Of a stretch of 7,974 nucleotides of DNA, positions 1 to 5,720 are shown piece after piece. The translations under genes and the position numbers were made by a program. The stretch lies in the NCBI GenBank assembly GCA_964606765.1, contig CAZSIR010000137.1:1-7974 (forward strand), given 5' to 3'. The stretch comes from Ga0077527 sp964606765. GTDB taxonomy: Bacteria; Pseudomonadota; Gammaproteobacteria; Burkholderiales; SG8-41. The notes beneath the pieces were generated by a model that saw only the letters and a list, made by a program, of their open reading frames with translations, was not told the origin of the DNA and did not search any database. Positions within the stretch are counted from its first letter, which is position 1. The number at the start of each line of letters is the position of its first letter.

Positions 1-188
1 TTAACGGCGAATCCCGCGCTTTTGACCATGCCCCGAGCTGTGCCGACCTGGTCAGCGCACTGCAACTGGCCGGCAAACGCATCGCCATGGAACGCAACGG
101 TGAAATCGTGCCGCGCAGCCAGTTCGCTGCCTGTGTGCTGCAGGACGGCGACCGCCTCGAAATCGTCGCTGCAGTCGGCGGGGGCTGA
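1..188 (+). CDS. thiS: ThiS sulfur carrier protein of thiamine biosynthesis (5' end outside window)
   Basis: The reading frame enters at base 3 and gives 61 residues beginning NGESRAF and ending AAVGGG before TGA at 186-188. ThiS is a ubiquitin-fold protein of about 65 residues whose C-terminal Gly-Gly is adenylated and then thiocarboxylated, delivering sulfur to ThiG for the thiazole ring of thiamine. The visible features are the N-terminal NGE turn that follows the first beta strand, a central LVSALQLAGKRIAMERNGEIVPRS stretch split here as LVSALQLAGKRIA and MERNGEIVPRS, the DGDRLEIV strand typical of the family, and the terminal glycines. Only about four or five residues should be missing upstream. 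thiG follows 97 bases later on the same strand, the usual partner. A different frame over the same bases (22-213) is a shadow. The identification rests on the short family pattern plus the thiG neighbour and is strong. Confidence 0.9.
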   Translation, partial: NGESRAFDHAPSCADLVSALQLAGKRIAMERNGEIVPRSQFAACVLQDGDRLEIVAAVGGG

Positions 189-285
189 AACCCCGTCTCA
201 ACCCGCAAATTGACGGCGGTCATTGCCGCAGGCCATCCGGGCAAGCACAATCCATCTCCACAGAATTACTGACAGCAGTCCACAC

Positions 286-1089
286 ATGAAACCACACGAA
301 AATCTCGATCCACTGATCATCGGCGGCAAATCCTACGGCTCGCGGCTGCTGATCGGCACCGGCAAGTACAGGGACTTCGCCGAGACGCGGGCCGCAATCG
401 ACGCCAGCGGCGCTGAGATCGTCACCGTCGCCATCCGTCGCACCAACATCGGCCAGAACCCGAACGAGCCCAGTCTGCTTGATACGGTCCCACCCTCGAA
501 ATTCACGCTGCTGCCCAATACCGCCGGCTGCTACAGCGCGGATGACGCGGTGCGCACGCTGCGCCTCGCGCGCGAACTGCTCGACGGCCACGACCTGGTC
601 AAACTGGAAGTGCTGGGGGACCCGAAGACGCTGTATCCGAACGTCGTCGAAACCATCGTCGCGGCCAAAACGCTGGTCAAGGACGGCTTCAAGGTCATGG
701 TCTACACCTCGGATGATCCGATCATCGCCAAACAGCTCGAGGAAATCGGCTGTGTTGCGGTGATGCCGCTGGCCTCGCTGATCGGCTCCGGCATGGGCAT
801 CCTCAATCCGTGGAATCTGCAGATCATCATCGAAAACGCCAGGGTGCCGATCGTCGTCGACGCCGGTGTCGGCACCGCGTCGGACGCCGCGATTGCGATG
901 GAACTCGGCTGTGATGCCGTGCTGATGAACACCGCGATTGCCACGGCAAAAGATCCGGTGCTGATGGCCTCGGCAATGAAGCAGGCCGTTTGCGCAGGAC
1001 GCGATGCCTTCCGCGCAGGACGCATGCCGAAAAAACTTTACTCTGCCGCACCGAGTTCACCGACCACCGGACTGATCGGCAAGAACTGA
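286..1089 (+). CDS. thiG: ThiG thiazole synthase
   Basis: This 267-residue protein condenses 1-deoxy-D-xylulose 5-phosphate, dehydroglycine (an iminoacetate) and sulfur from ThiS thiocarboxylate to build the thiazole phosphate of thiamine, in the cytoplasm. It is a TIM barrel of normal length for ThiG. Visible family signatures are IGTGKY (residues 23-28), VTVAIRR (46-52), LLPNTAGC (75-82), and VKLEVLGD (105-112), in which Lys106 sits where ThiG forms its Schiff base with the sugar. Further on come IGSGMGILNP, then VVDAGVGTASDAAIAMELGC with the phosphate-binding glycines, and VLMNTAIA. The ATG at 286 is chosen because the conserved protein begins a few residues later; an in-frame TTG at 223 would add 21 unconserved residues. 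No convincing Shine-Dalgarno is seen, so translation may depend on thiS. The last residues (LIGKN) and the stop lie in a short tandem repeat. Confidence 0.97.
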   Translation: MKPHENLDPLIIGGKSYGSRLLIGTGKYRDFAETRAAIDASGAEIVTVAIRRTNIGQNPNEPSLLDTVPPSKFTLLPNTAGCYSADDAVRTLRLARELLDGHDLVKLEVLGDPKTLYPNVVETIVAAKTLVKDGFKVMVYTSDDPIIAKQLEEIGCVAVMPLASLIGSGMGILNPWNLQIIIENARVPIVVDAGVGTASDAAIAMELGCDAVLMNTAIATAKDPVLMASAMKQAVCAGRDAFRAGRMPKKLYSAAPSSPTTGLIGKN

Positions 1090-1113
1090 GCGGCAAATGC
1101 TGAGCGGCAAAAT
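1072..1113 (+). repeat. Three tandem 14-bp copies crossing the thiG stop codon
   Basis: Three adjacent 14-mers are seen: CTGATCGGCAAGAA (1072-1085), CTGAGCGGCAAATG (1086-1099) and CTGAGCGGCAAAAT (1100-1113). The second and third share their first 12 bases (the final AT/TG differ); the first differs from the second at three positions. The period is not a multiple of three, so copies two and three are read in other frames. The thiG stop TGA (1087-1089) lies in copy two. The likely origin is slipped-strand duplication after the conserved end of ThiG. No function is implied. Confidence 0.75.
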
Positions 1114-1146
1114 CAGCCACAGTCACGCTCCTCGAGTGTCAACCCA

Positions 1147-1830
1147 ATGAGTAACGAGCATCCCCACGGCCCAATCCGCAGCTATGTGCTGCGCCAGGGC
1201 CGCGTCTCCAACGCCCAGCGCCGCGCGCACGACACGCTGTTGCCGCGCTACGGCATTCCTTATGCCGATGCGCCGCTCAACCTCGATACGGTGTTTGCGC
1301 GCAAGGCACCGCGCATTCTCGAAATCGGCTGCGGCATGGGTGAAACCACGGTGGCCATCGCCGCCGCACACCCGCAGCAGGATTACATCGGCATCGAAGT
1401 GCATACGCCCGGCGTCGGCAGCCTGCTCAAGCAGATTGATGAACTGAATCTCGGCAATGTACGCGTGATCCAGCACGATGCCGTGGCCGTGATGAAAATG
1501 ATGATCGCACCGGCCAGCCTCGACGGCCTGCACATCTACTTTCCCGACCCCTGGCCGAAAAAACGCCAGCAGAAACGGCGGCTGATCCAGCCCGCGTTTG
1601 TCGCACTCGCCGCGTCACGCCTGAAACCCGGCGCCTACCTGCATGCGGCGACGGACTGGCAGGAGTACGCGGAACAGATGCTCGCCGTGCTCAGCGCCGA
1701 ACCGGCGCTGCTCAACAGCGCTGCAGCCTATGCCGAACGCCCGGCCTGGCGCCCGCAGACCAAGTTCGAAACCCGCGGCCTGAAACTGGGCCACGGCGTC
1801 TGGGACATCCTGTTCCGCAAACGACAATAA
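1147..1830 (+). CDS. trmB: tRNA (guanine-N7-)-methyltransferase TrmB
   Basis: This 227-residue class I SAM-dependent methyltransferase makes m7G at position 46 in the variable loop of tRNAs. The order of motifs is typical: IRSYVLRQGR (10-19) near the N terminus, SAM motif I ILEIGCGMGE (57-66), the acidic strand-2 end YIGIEVHTPGVG (80-91), RVIQHDAV (106-113), the TrmB signature IYFPDPWPKKR (130-140) with QKRRLIQP just after it, LHAATDWQEYAE (165-176), and near the C terminus TKFETRG (205-211, the family TKFE.RG) with the closing LGHGVWDI. Length is normal. The ATG at 1147 lies 57 bases after the thiG stop; only a weak GAG-type ribosome site is seen. thiG-trmB on one strand is a familiar arrangement in betaproteobacteria (recalled, not searched). 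The gene is last in its unit, followed at once by a hairpin terminator. Confidence 0.97.
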   Translation: MSNEHPHGPIRSYVLRQGRVSNAQRRAHDTLLPRYGIPYADAPLNLDTVFARKAPRILEIGCGMGETTVAIAAAHPQQDYIGIEVHTPGVGSLLKQIDELNLGNVRVIQHDAVAVMKMMIAPASLDGLHIYFPDPWPKKRQQKRRLIQPAFVALAASRLKPGAYLHAATDWQEYAEQMLAVLSAEPALLNSAAAYAERPAWRPQTKFETRGLKLGHGVWDILFRKRQ

Positions 1831-1831
1831 A

Positions 1832-1855
1832 AACGGCGGCCCGCAGGCCGCCGTT
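1832..1855. terminator. Bidirectional hairpin terminator between convergent trmB and Bug gene
   Basis: AACGGCGGCC (1832-1841) pairs perfectly with GGCCGCCGTT (1846-1855) around the loop CGCA, giving a 10-bp stem. Read on the minus strand, the stem runs into TTTTTATT (the A/T-rich end of trmB, 1826-1833), a good U-tract for ending the Bug transcript. On the plus strand the stem is followed by only TT and then C residues, so it is a weaker terminator for trmB. It sits two bases after the trmB stop and 21 bases past the end of the opposing gene. Confidence 0.75.
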
Positions 1856-1875
1856 CCCCGGGCTGGCTGGCCCCC

Positions 1876-2850
1876 TTACTGCGTTCCGCCGATCTTGGCG
1901 TCGCGGATCAGATCGCCCCACAGCTTGCGCTCGGACTTGATGAAGTTCGCGAACTGGTCGGGCGGACTGTAAACGGCCTCAATCGCCATCGTACCGAGGT
2001 TTTTCTTCACCTCGGCATCGGACAACGCACGCCCGAGATCGGCGGATACCTTGTCGACGATCGGCTTCGACACACCGGCCGGGAACATGATCCCCCACCA
2101 GTTGGCCGCGGCAAATCCCTTGACGCCCTCCTCCGCCAGCGTCGGCAATTCCGGCGTGAACGGCGTGCGCTCGGCGCTGGTGACCGCGAGCGCCTTGATT
2201 TTTCCGGCTTTCATGTTGCCCATCACCGGGGGCGCATCGGAGAACATCATCATGATGTGCCCGCCCTGCACGGCGGCAATGGAATAAACCCCGCCCTGGT
2301 ACGGCACGGTGGTGATGTCGACCTTGGCCATGCGCTTGAACATCTCGCCGATCAGGTGCGACATGCTGCCGGCGCCGCTGGTGGCATAGGTCATGCCGGG
2401 ATTCTTTTTCGCCAGACCCACCAGTTCCCGCACATTTTTCACCGGCAATGTCACCGGCACCACGAGGATGTTCGCGGCGCGGGTAATCTGCGATACCGGC
2501 ACAAAATCCTTGTCGACGTTGTAGTTGACCTTGTTCAGCAGCGGATTGGCCAGCACCGGGCCAAAGTTTCCGAGCAGAAAGGTATAGCCGTCGGGCGCCT
2601 GCTTCGCGGCATACTCCATGCCGACTGCGCCGGCGGCGCCGGGACGCGAATCCACCAGCACCTGCTGGCCCCAGAGTTCGGTCAGTTTCTTGCCGATGAT
2701 GCGCGCCATCACGTCCGAGCTGCCGCCGGCAGGATAAGTCACGACAAAACGCACAGGCTTGCTCGGATAGGCCTGGGCCAGCGCTGTGCCGCTGGCCAGC
2801 GCTGCTGCGGCAACAAAAGCGGCAATCACGCCATGTTTGATGCTGTTCAT
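1876..2850 (-). CDS. Bug family (TctC-like) tripartite tricarboxylate transporter periplasmic receptor
   Basis: This 324-residue secreted binding protein belongs to the Bug/TctC family, which captures carboxylates, amides or aromatic acids in the periplasm, in some cases for a TctAB-type importer. The N terminus MNSIKHG, then a hydrophobic alanine-rich core, ends in ALA (23-25), so signal peptidase I probably cuts near residue 25. Family signatures follow: YPSKPVRFVVTYPAGGSSD (28-46) with the first ligand loop, GQQVLVDSRPGAAGAVG (61-77), and APDGYTFLLGN (85-95). The C-terminal half has LPTLAEEGVKGF, as in other Bugs. The ATG at 2850 is preferred over an upstream frame reaching 2979 because it begins the signal peptide and is preceded by GGAGGA at good distance. 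The ligand cannot be told from sequence. No tctA/tctB or regulator is in view, so it looks like one of the orphan receptors common in Burkholderiales. Confidence 0.93.
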   Translation of the reverse strand: MNSIKHGVIAAFVAAAALASGTALAQAYPSKPVRFVVTYPAGGSSDVMARIIGKKLTELWGQQVLVDSRPGAAGAVGMEYAAKQAPDGYTFLLGNFGPVLANPLLNKVNYNVDKDFVPVSQITRAANILVVPVTLPVKNVRELVGLAKKNPGMTYATSGAGSMSHLIGEMFKRMAKVDITTVPYQGGVYSIAAVQGGHIMMMFSDAPPVMGNMKAGKIKALAVTSAERTPFTPELPTLAEEGVKGFAAANWWGIMFPAGVSKPIVDKVSADLGRALSDAEVKKNLGTMAIEAVYSPPDQFANFIKSERKLWGDLIRDAKIGGTQ

Positions 2851-2856
2851 TGAATC

Positions 2857-2862
2857 TCCTCC
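2857..2862 (-). promoter_or_regulatory. Shine-Dalgarno of the Bug receptor gene
   Basis: On the minus strand GGAGGA lies six bases before the ATG at 2850. It is the strongest ribosome binding site in the window and fixes the start of the secreted protein rather than the longer frame upstream. Confidence 0.85.
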
Positions 2863-2882
2863 AAGACAGTAGGCTGGTTTTG

Positions 2883-2892
2883 AAACCGGTTT
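2883..2892. promoter_or_regulatory. Palindrome in the Bug gene leader, possible operator
   Basis: AAACCGGTTT is a perfect 10-bp palindrome between the putative -10 box and the Shine-Dalgarno. It overlaps a second inverted repeat, GGTTT-TG-AAACC (2876-2887). A site here could bind a dimeric repressor or fold in the leader RNA. This is inference from symmetry alone; no regulator gene is adjacent. Confidence 0.3.
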
Positions 2893-2932
2893 TTGTGCGC
2901 TGCGCCCGCCACTTCGACGCAACGATGAACCT

Positions 2933-2960
2933 ATTCTAGTCCTGCAAAGCCGAAACGCAA
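2933..2960 (-). promoter_or_regulatory. Putative sigma-70 promoter of the Bug receptor gene
   Basis: On the minus strand TTGCGT (2960-2955) and TAGAAT (2938-2933) are separated by 16 bases, near the TTGACA/TATAAT consensus. They lie between the hemW stop and the Bug start and would give a leader of about 75 bases. The site suggests independent transcription of the receptor rather than simple read-through from hemW. The call is by eye. Confidence 0.5.
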
Positions 2961-2979
2961 TGGCCAGTTTGGCCGGCAA

Positions 2980-4164
2980 TCAATCCAGAAACAGCTGCAT
3001 CAGGTCATTGAGAAAACGCCGGCCCAGCAGCGTCGGCGTGGCGCGCTGATGATCGCGCGTCAGCAGGCCGCGGGTTTCGGCCTGATCGAGTGTCGGCAGG
3101 ATGCGCGTCAGCTCCAGTCCGGTCCGCGCAGGAAACAATGCCAGCTCGAAACCCTGATTCAGGCGCAGGGCATTCATCATGAATTCACCCGGGAGTTCGG
3201 CCGTCCTGATGTCCCGCGACTCGGGAATCACCGCCCCGGCTGCAGACTGCGCCAGATAGGCCTTGGGCTGGCGTGTGCGGGACTCTCTTAATATATTGTT
3301 TTTAAACGATATTTTGCTGTGCGCCCCGGCGCCAATCCCCAGATAGTCGCCGAACATCCAGTAATTGAGATTGTGCCGGCTGCGCTGTCCGTCACGGGCA
3401 AAAGCCGAGGTTTCATAGTGCTCATATCCGGCAAGCGCCAGCTGCGCCTCCAGCACATCCTGCATTTCCGCTGCGGCATCGTCATCCGGCAAAACGGGCG
3501 GATAGCGATGAAACCAGGTGTTCGGTTCCAGCGTCAGGTGATAGGCACTCAGGTGCTGTGGCGCATAGGCAATGGCAGCCCTGATGTCGGCCCCGGCTTC
3601 TTCCGGTGTTTGCCCGGGCAATGCGTACATCAGGTCCAGATTGACGTTATCAAAGGTGCGCAGGGCAATTTCCGCGGCACGGCGCGCCTCTGCCGCGTCA
3701 TGGATGCGGCCCAGTGCAGAGAGATGCCGGTCATTGAAGCTCTGGATGCCGAGCGACAGGCGGTTGACGCCGGCTGCGCGGAACCCGGCGAATTTTTCCG
3801 CTTCCACGGTGCCGGGATTGGCTTCCATCGTGATCTCCGCATCGGCTGCCAGCGGCAGCCTTGCCCGCACGCCGGCGAGCAGCGCATCCAGCGCGCGCAC
3901 TGAAATCAGGCTCGGCGTGCCGCCGCCGATGAATACGGTCAGCACCGGCCGCCCCCAGACCCGTGGCAATGCCGCCTCGAGATCAGCCAGCAGCGCGGCC
4001 ACGTACTCCTCTTCCGGCAATTCGCCGCGCGCCTCGTGCGAATTGAAATCGCAGTACGGGCATTTGCGCACGCACCAGGGAATGTGGATGTACAGCGACA
4101 GCGGCGGCAGAACCTTGAACTGCAATGATGAACGGGGCGTGACAAGTGCGGAGCCGGCGGTCAT
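2980..4164 (-). CDS. hemW: HemW radical SAM haem chaperone (formerly annotated as HemN-like coproporphyrinogen III oxidase)
   Basis: This 394-residue protein is a HemW-type radical SAM protein, which binds haem and is thought to deliver it to haem enzymes; it is not the oxidase HemN. The iron-sulfur motif CVRKCPYCDF has Cys31, Cys35 and Cys38 with Phe40 where HemN has a fourth cysteine. SAM contacts follow in FIGGGTPS (78-85) and MEANPGT (113-119), then NRLSLGIQSFN (134-144), DLMYALPGQT (177-186) and HNLNYW (264-269) just before GDYLGIGAGAHS, all in family order. The C-terminal winged-helix-like HemW region is complete. The ATG at 4164 is 12 bases after the rdgB stop without a clear Shine-Dalgarno, suggesting co-transcription and coupled translation; a slightly later start is possible because the first 20 residues are not conserved. 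rdgB-hemW adjacency is also known in E. coli. An AT-rich patch with rare codons covers residues 284-294. Confidence 0.95.
   Translation of the reverse strand: MTAGSALVTPRSSLQFKVLPPLSLYIHIPWCVRKCPYCDFNSHEARGELPEEEYVAALLADLEAALPRVWGRPVLTVFIGGGTPSLISVRALDALLAGVRARLPLAADAEITMEANPGTVEAEKFAGFRAAGVNRLSLGIQSFNDRHLSALGRIHDAAEARRAAEIALRTFDNVNLDLMYALPGQTPEEAGADIRAAIAYAPQHLSAYHLTLEPNTWFHRYPPVLPDDDAAAEMQDVLEAQLALAGYEHYETSAFARDGQRSRHNLNYWMFGDYLGIGAGAHSKISFKNNILRESRTRQPKAYLAQSAAGAVIPESRDIRTAELPGEFMMNALRLNQGFELALFPARTGLELTRILPTLDQAETRGLLTRDHQRATPTLLGRRFLNDLMQLFLD
3287..3316. other. AT-rich patch with rare codons inside hemW
   Basis: Only 5 of these 30 bases are G or C, in a gene that is otherwise clearly GC-rich. 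On the coding strand the codons around HemW residues 284-294 are AAA ATA TCG TTT AAA AAC, then AAT ATA TTA AGA GAG, including ATA twice, TTA and AGA, which are scarce in the neighbouring genes. The encoded segment (KISFKNNILRE) sits just after GAGAHS, in a loop that varies in the family. The reading frame is intact. Confidence 0.7.
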
Positions 4165-4176
4165 GGCGCGCGCACT

Positions 4177-4791
4177 TTACGCCGGGGAAAGCTTGCGCAA
4201 ACGCTCGACCAGTATCGCCAGCGCCCGGCCGCGGTGACTGATGCGGTTTTTTTCTTCTGCTGACAGTTCGGCCCCGCTTTTGCCGAGTTGCGGAATCAGG
4301 AACAGCGGATCGTAACCAAAACCACCCTGCCCGCGCGGCGCCGTGAGGATTTCGCCATGCCATTCGGCCTCGGCAATCAGCGGCTGCGGATCGTCGGCGT
4401 GGCGCAGCAGCACGATCACACAGTAATAATGCGCGCTGCGATCGCTGGCGTTTGCCAATGCCTGCAGCAGTTTTTCATTGTTGCGCCGATCCTGGTCCTC
4501 GCGCTGCCCGCTGCCCGCGGCTTCGGCATAACGCGCGGAATGCACGCCCGGTTCGCCGCCCAGCGCATGCACGCAGACGCCGGAATCATCGGCCAGCGCC
4601 GGCAACCCGGTGAAACGGCTGGCATGGCGCGCCTTGGTCAGTGCGTTTTCGACAAAAGTGCCGTATGGCTCTTCGGCTTCGCTGACACCCAATGCGCCCT
4701 GCGGCAGCACCTCGATCGCCAGCGGCGCGAGGATTGCGCCGATCTCGCGCAGCTTGCCGGGGTTGTTGGAGGCGATGACGAGTTTTTTCAT
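4177..4791 (-). CDS. rdgB: RdgB dITP/XTP pyrophosphatase (Ham1 family)
   Basis: This 204-residue cytosolic enzyme hydrolyses dITP, ITP and XTP to the monophosphate and pyrophosphate, keeping deaminated purines out of DNA and RNA. Family signatures are all present: ASNNPGKLREI (7-17) at the N terminus, FVENALTKARHAS (46-58), ALADDSGVCVHALGGEPGVHS (65-85, split as ALADDSG and VCVHALGGEPGVHS) with Asp69 at the catalytic position, GFGYDPLFL (157-165) and SHRGRAL (185-191). The ATG at 4791 is chosen because MKKLVIASNN is the usual beginning; an in-frame TTG at 4803 would add four residues. No Shine-Dalgarno precedes either. The gene is separated from rph upstream by the CACAGAG inverted-repeat element and runs 12 bases from hemW downstream. 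Length is normal and the protein looks intact. Confidence 0.96.
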   Translation of the reverse strand: MKKLVIASNNPGKLREIGAILAPLAIEVLPQGALGVSEAEEPYGTFVENALTKARHASRFTGLPALADDSGVCVHALGGEPGVHSARYAEAAGSGQREDQDRRNNEKLLQALANASDRSAHYYCVIVLLRHADDPQPLIAEAEWHGEILTAPRGQGGFGYDPLFLIPQLGKSGAELSAEEKNRISHRGRALAILVERLRKLSPA

Positions 4792-4811
4792 TATTAAAAG
4801 CAAAAACCATT

Positions 4812-4936
4812 AGCCACAGAGGACACAGAGAACACAGAGGACTTCAAAACCAATCTCTATGAACCTATATACGACACGACCCCAACGCAACCGTTGTAAC
4901 CTGGTTTTCTCTGTGGCCTCTGTGTCCTCTGTGGCT
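4812..4936. repeat. MITE-like inverted-repeat element built of CACAGAGGA 9-mers, between rph and rdgB
   Basis: The outer arms are a perfect 19-bp inverted repeat: AGCCACAGAGGACACAGAG (4812-4830) and its complement at 4918-4936. Each arm extends inward as three tandem 9-mers: CACAGAGGA, CACAGAGAA, CACAGAGGA at 4815-4841, and TCTCTGTGG, CCTCTGTGT, CCTCTGTGG at 4908-4934. An inner pair AAAACCA (4846-4852) / TGGTTTT (4902-4908) extends the pairing, and the loop holds a small hairpin CAACG-CAAC-CGTTG (4883-4896). No ORF or transposase is inside and no clear target duplication flanks it. From memory, CACAGAGGACACAGAG sequences are scattered between genes in many bacterial genomes, but I cannot cite a formal family. 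The element fills nearly all of the 162-base gap and would be transcribed in any rph-rdgB message. Confidence 0.85.
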
Positions 4937-4953
4937 GAATTTGAATTTGGGTT

Positions 4954-5667
4954 TTACCCCAAAGCCGCGCGCTGCGCCGCCGCCAGTTGCGCGATGCCGC
5001 GCTGCGCCAGATCCAGCATCGCCTGCATCTCGGCGCGGCTGAACGGCGCGCCTTCGGCGGTGCCCTGCACTTCGATCATGCCGCCGCTGCCGGTCATCAC
5101 CACATTCATGTCGGTATCGCAGGCGGAATCCTCGGCGTAATCCAGGTCCAGCACCGGCGTGCCCTGATAAATGCCGACGGACACCGCAGCCACCGCCTCG
5201 CGCACCGGTGTTGCCGTCAGCCGATTTTCACGGATCAGGAAACTCACCGCATCGCACAGCGCGACATAGGCGCCGGTGATGCTCGCGGTGCGCGTGCCGC
5301 CATCGGCCTGCAGCACATCACAGTCAAGATGGATGGTGCGCGGGCCGAGCTGTTCCAGATTCACCACCGCGCGCAGCGAACGCCCGATCAGGCGCTGGAT
5401 TTCCTGGGTGCGGCCCGATTGCTTGCCGCGTGCCGCCTCACGATCAGTACGCGTGTTGGTCGAACGCGGCAGCATGCCGTATTCAGCCGTCACCCAGCCG
5501 CGGTCGCTGCCGCGCAGGTGCGGTGGCTGCTTTTCCAGGACACTGGCCGTGCACAACACCTTGGTCGCGCCGAATTCGATCAGCACCGCGCCTTCCGCAT
5601 GGCAGGTGAAATCACGGGTGATGCGGATGGCGCGCAGCTCATCCGGTTTGCGCTGGCTGGGTCGCAC
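4954..5667 (-). CDS. rph: Ribonuclease PH
   Basis: This 237-residue phosphate-dependent 3'-5' exoribonuclease trims the 3' ends of tRNA precursors and helps degrade structured RNA; it works as a hexameric ring. Visible signatures are RPSQRKPDELR (2-12) at the N terminus, EYGMLPRSTNTR (62-73), SGRTQEIQRLIGRSLRA (84-100) with the phosphate-binding Arg86, DCDVLQADGGTRTASI (115-130) with the GTR loop ending at Arg126, and EDSACDTDMN (179-188) with Asp180 and Asp186 at the metal site. IEVQGTAEG (198-206) follows. Length matches the family and it is not truncated as in the E. coli K-12 allele. The start is GTG at 5667, supported by AAGGAA a few bases upstream and by the conserved RPS.R beginning. 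It is divergent from yicC with a 53-base gap, an arrangement also known in E. coli, and heads the rph-rdgB-hemW run. Confidence 0.97.
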   Translation of the reverse strand: MRPSQRKPDELRAIRITRDFTCHAEGAVLIEFGATKVLCTASVLEKQPPHLRGSDRGWVTAEYGMLPRSTNTRTDREAARGKQSGRTQEIQRLIGRSLRAVVNLEQLGPRTIHLDCDVLQADGGTRTASITGAYVALCDAVSFLIRENRLTATPVREAVAAVSVGIYQGTPVLDLDYAEDSACDTDMNVVMTGSGGMIEVQGTAEGAPFSRAEMQAMLDLAQRGIAQLAAAQRAALG

Positions 5668-5671
5668 GGTG

Positions 5672-5677
5672 TTCCTT
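5672..5677 (-). promoter_or_regulatory. Shine-Dalgarno of rph supporting a GTG start
   Basis: AAGGAA on the minus strand lies four bases before the GTG at 5667. Spacing is short but acceptable, and no in-frame ATG gives a better fit to the conserved N terminus. Confidence 0.6.
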
Positions 5678-5703
5678 CGTTATGCTATGTTTCAGAGAAC
5701 CAC

Positions 5704-5709
5704 ATTATA
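5704..5709 (-). promoter_or_regulatory. Putative -10 box for rph in the divergent rph/yicC region
   Basis: The minus strand reads TATAAT, a perfect -10 hexamer, which would start transcription about 30 bases before the rph GTG. No good -35 is found at 16-18 bases (the sequence there lies in the first codons of yicC and is GC-rich). On the plus strand the same bases read ATTATAAA, so the site could instead or also serve yicC, although its distance from the ATG at 5721 would then leave almost no leader. Confidence 0.4.
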
Positions 5710-5720
5710 AAGCCCCCGCA

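Noticed and set aside
223..285. Longer ThiG starting at TTG 223
   Set aside because: The 21 extra residues show no family similarity and the conserved N terminus begins just after the ATG at 286.
189..285. TPP riboswitch or other structured RNA before thiG
   Set aside because: No thi-box core such as CUGAGA/ACYUGA is seen; the gap lies inside the thi gene run and looks like plain spacer.
2257..2853. 198-codon open frame on the plus strand opposite the Bug gene
   Set aside because: Antisense to the receptor, no family pattern, and would need a promoter within the opposing coding region.
2851..2979. 43-residue N-terminal extension of the Bug receptor
   Set aside because: It would bury the signal peptide and pass through the promoter, palindrome and Shine-Dalgarno; the ATG at 2850 fits far better.
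4815..4934. CRISPR-like repeat pattern
   Set aside because: The 9-base units are contiguous without spacers and are arranged as two inverted arms, so this is a palindromic element, not an array.
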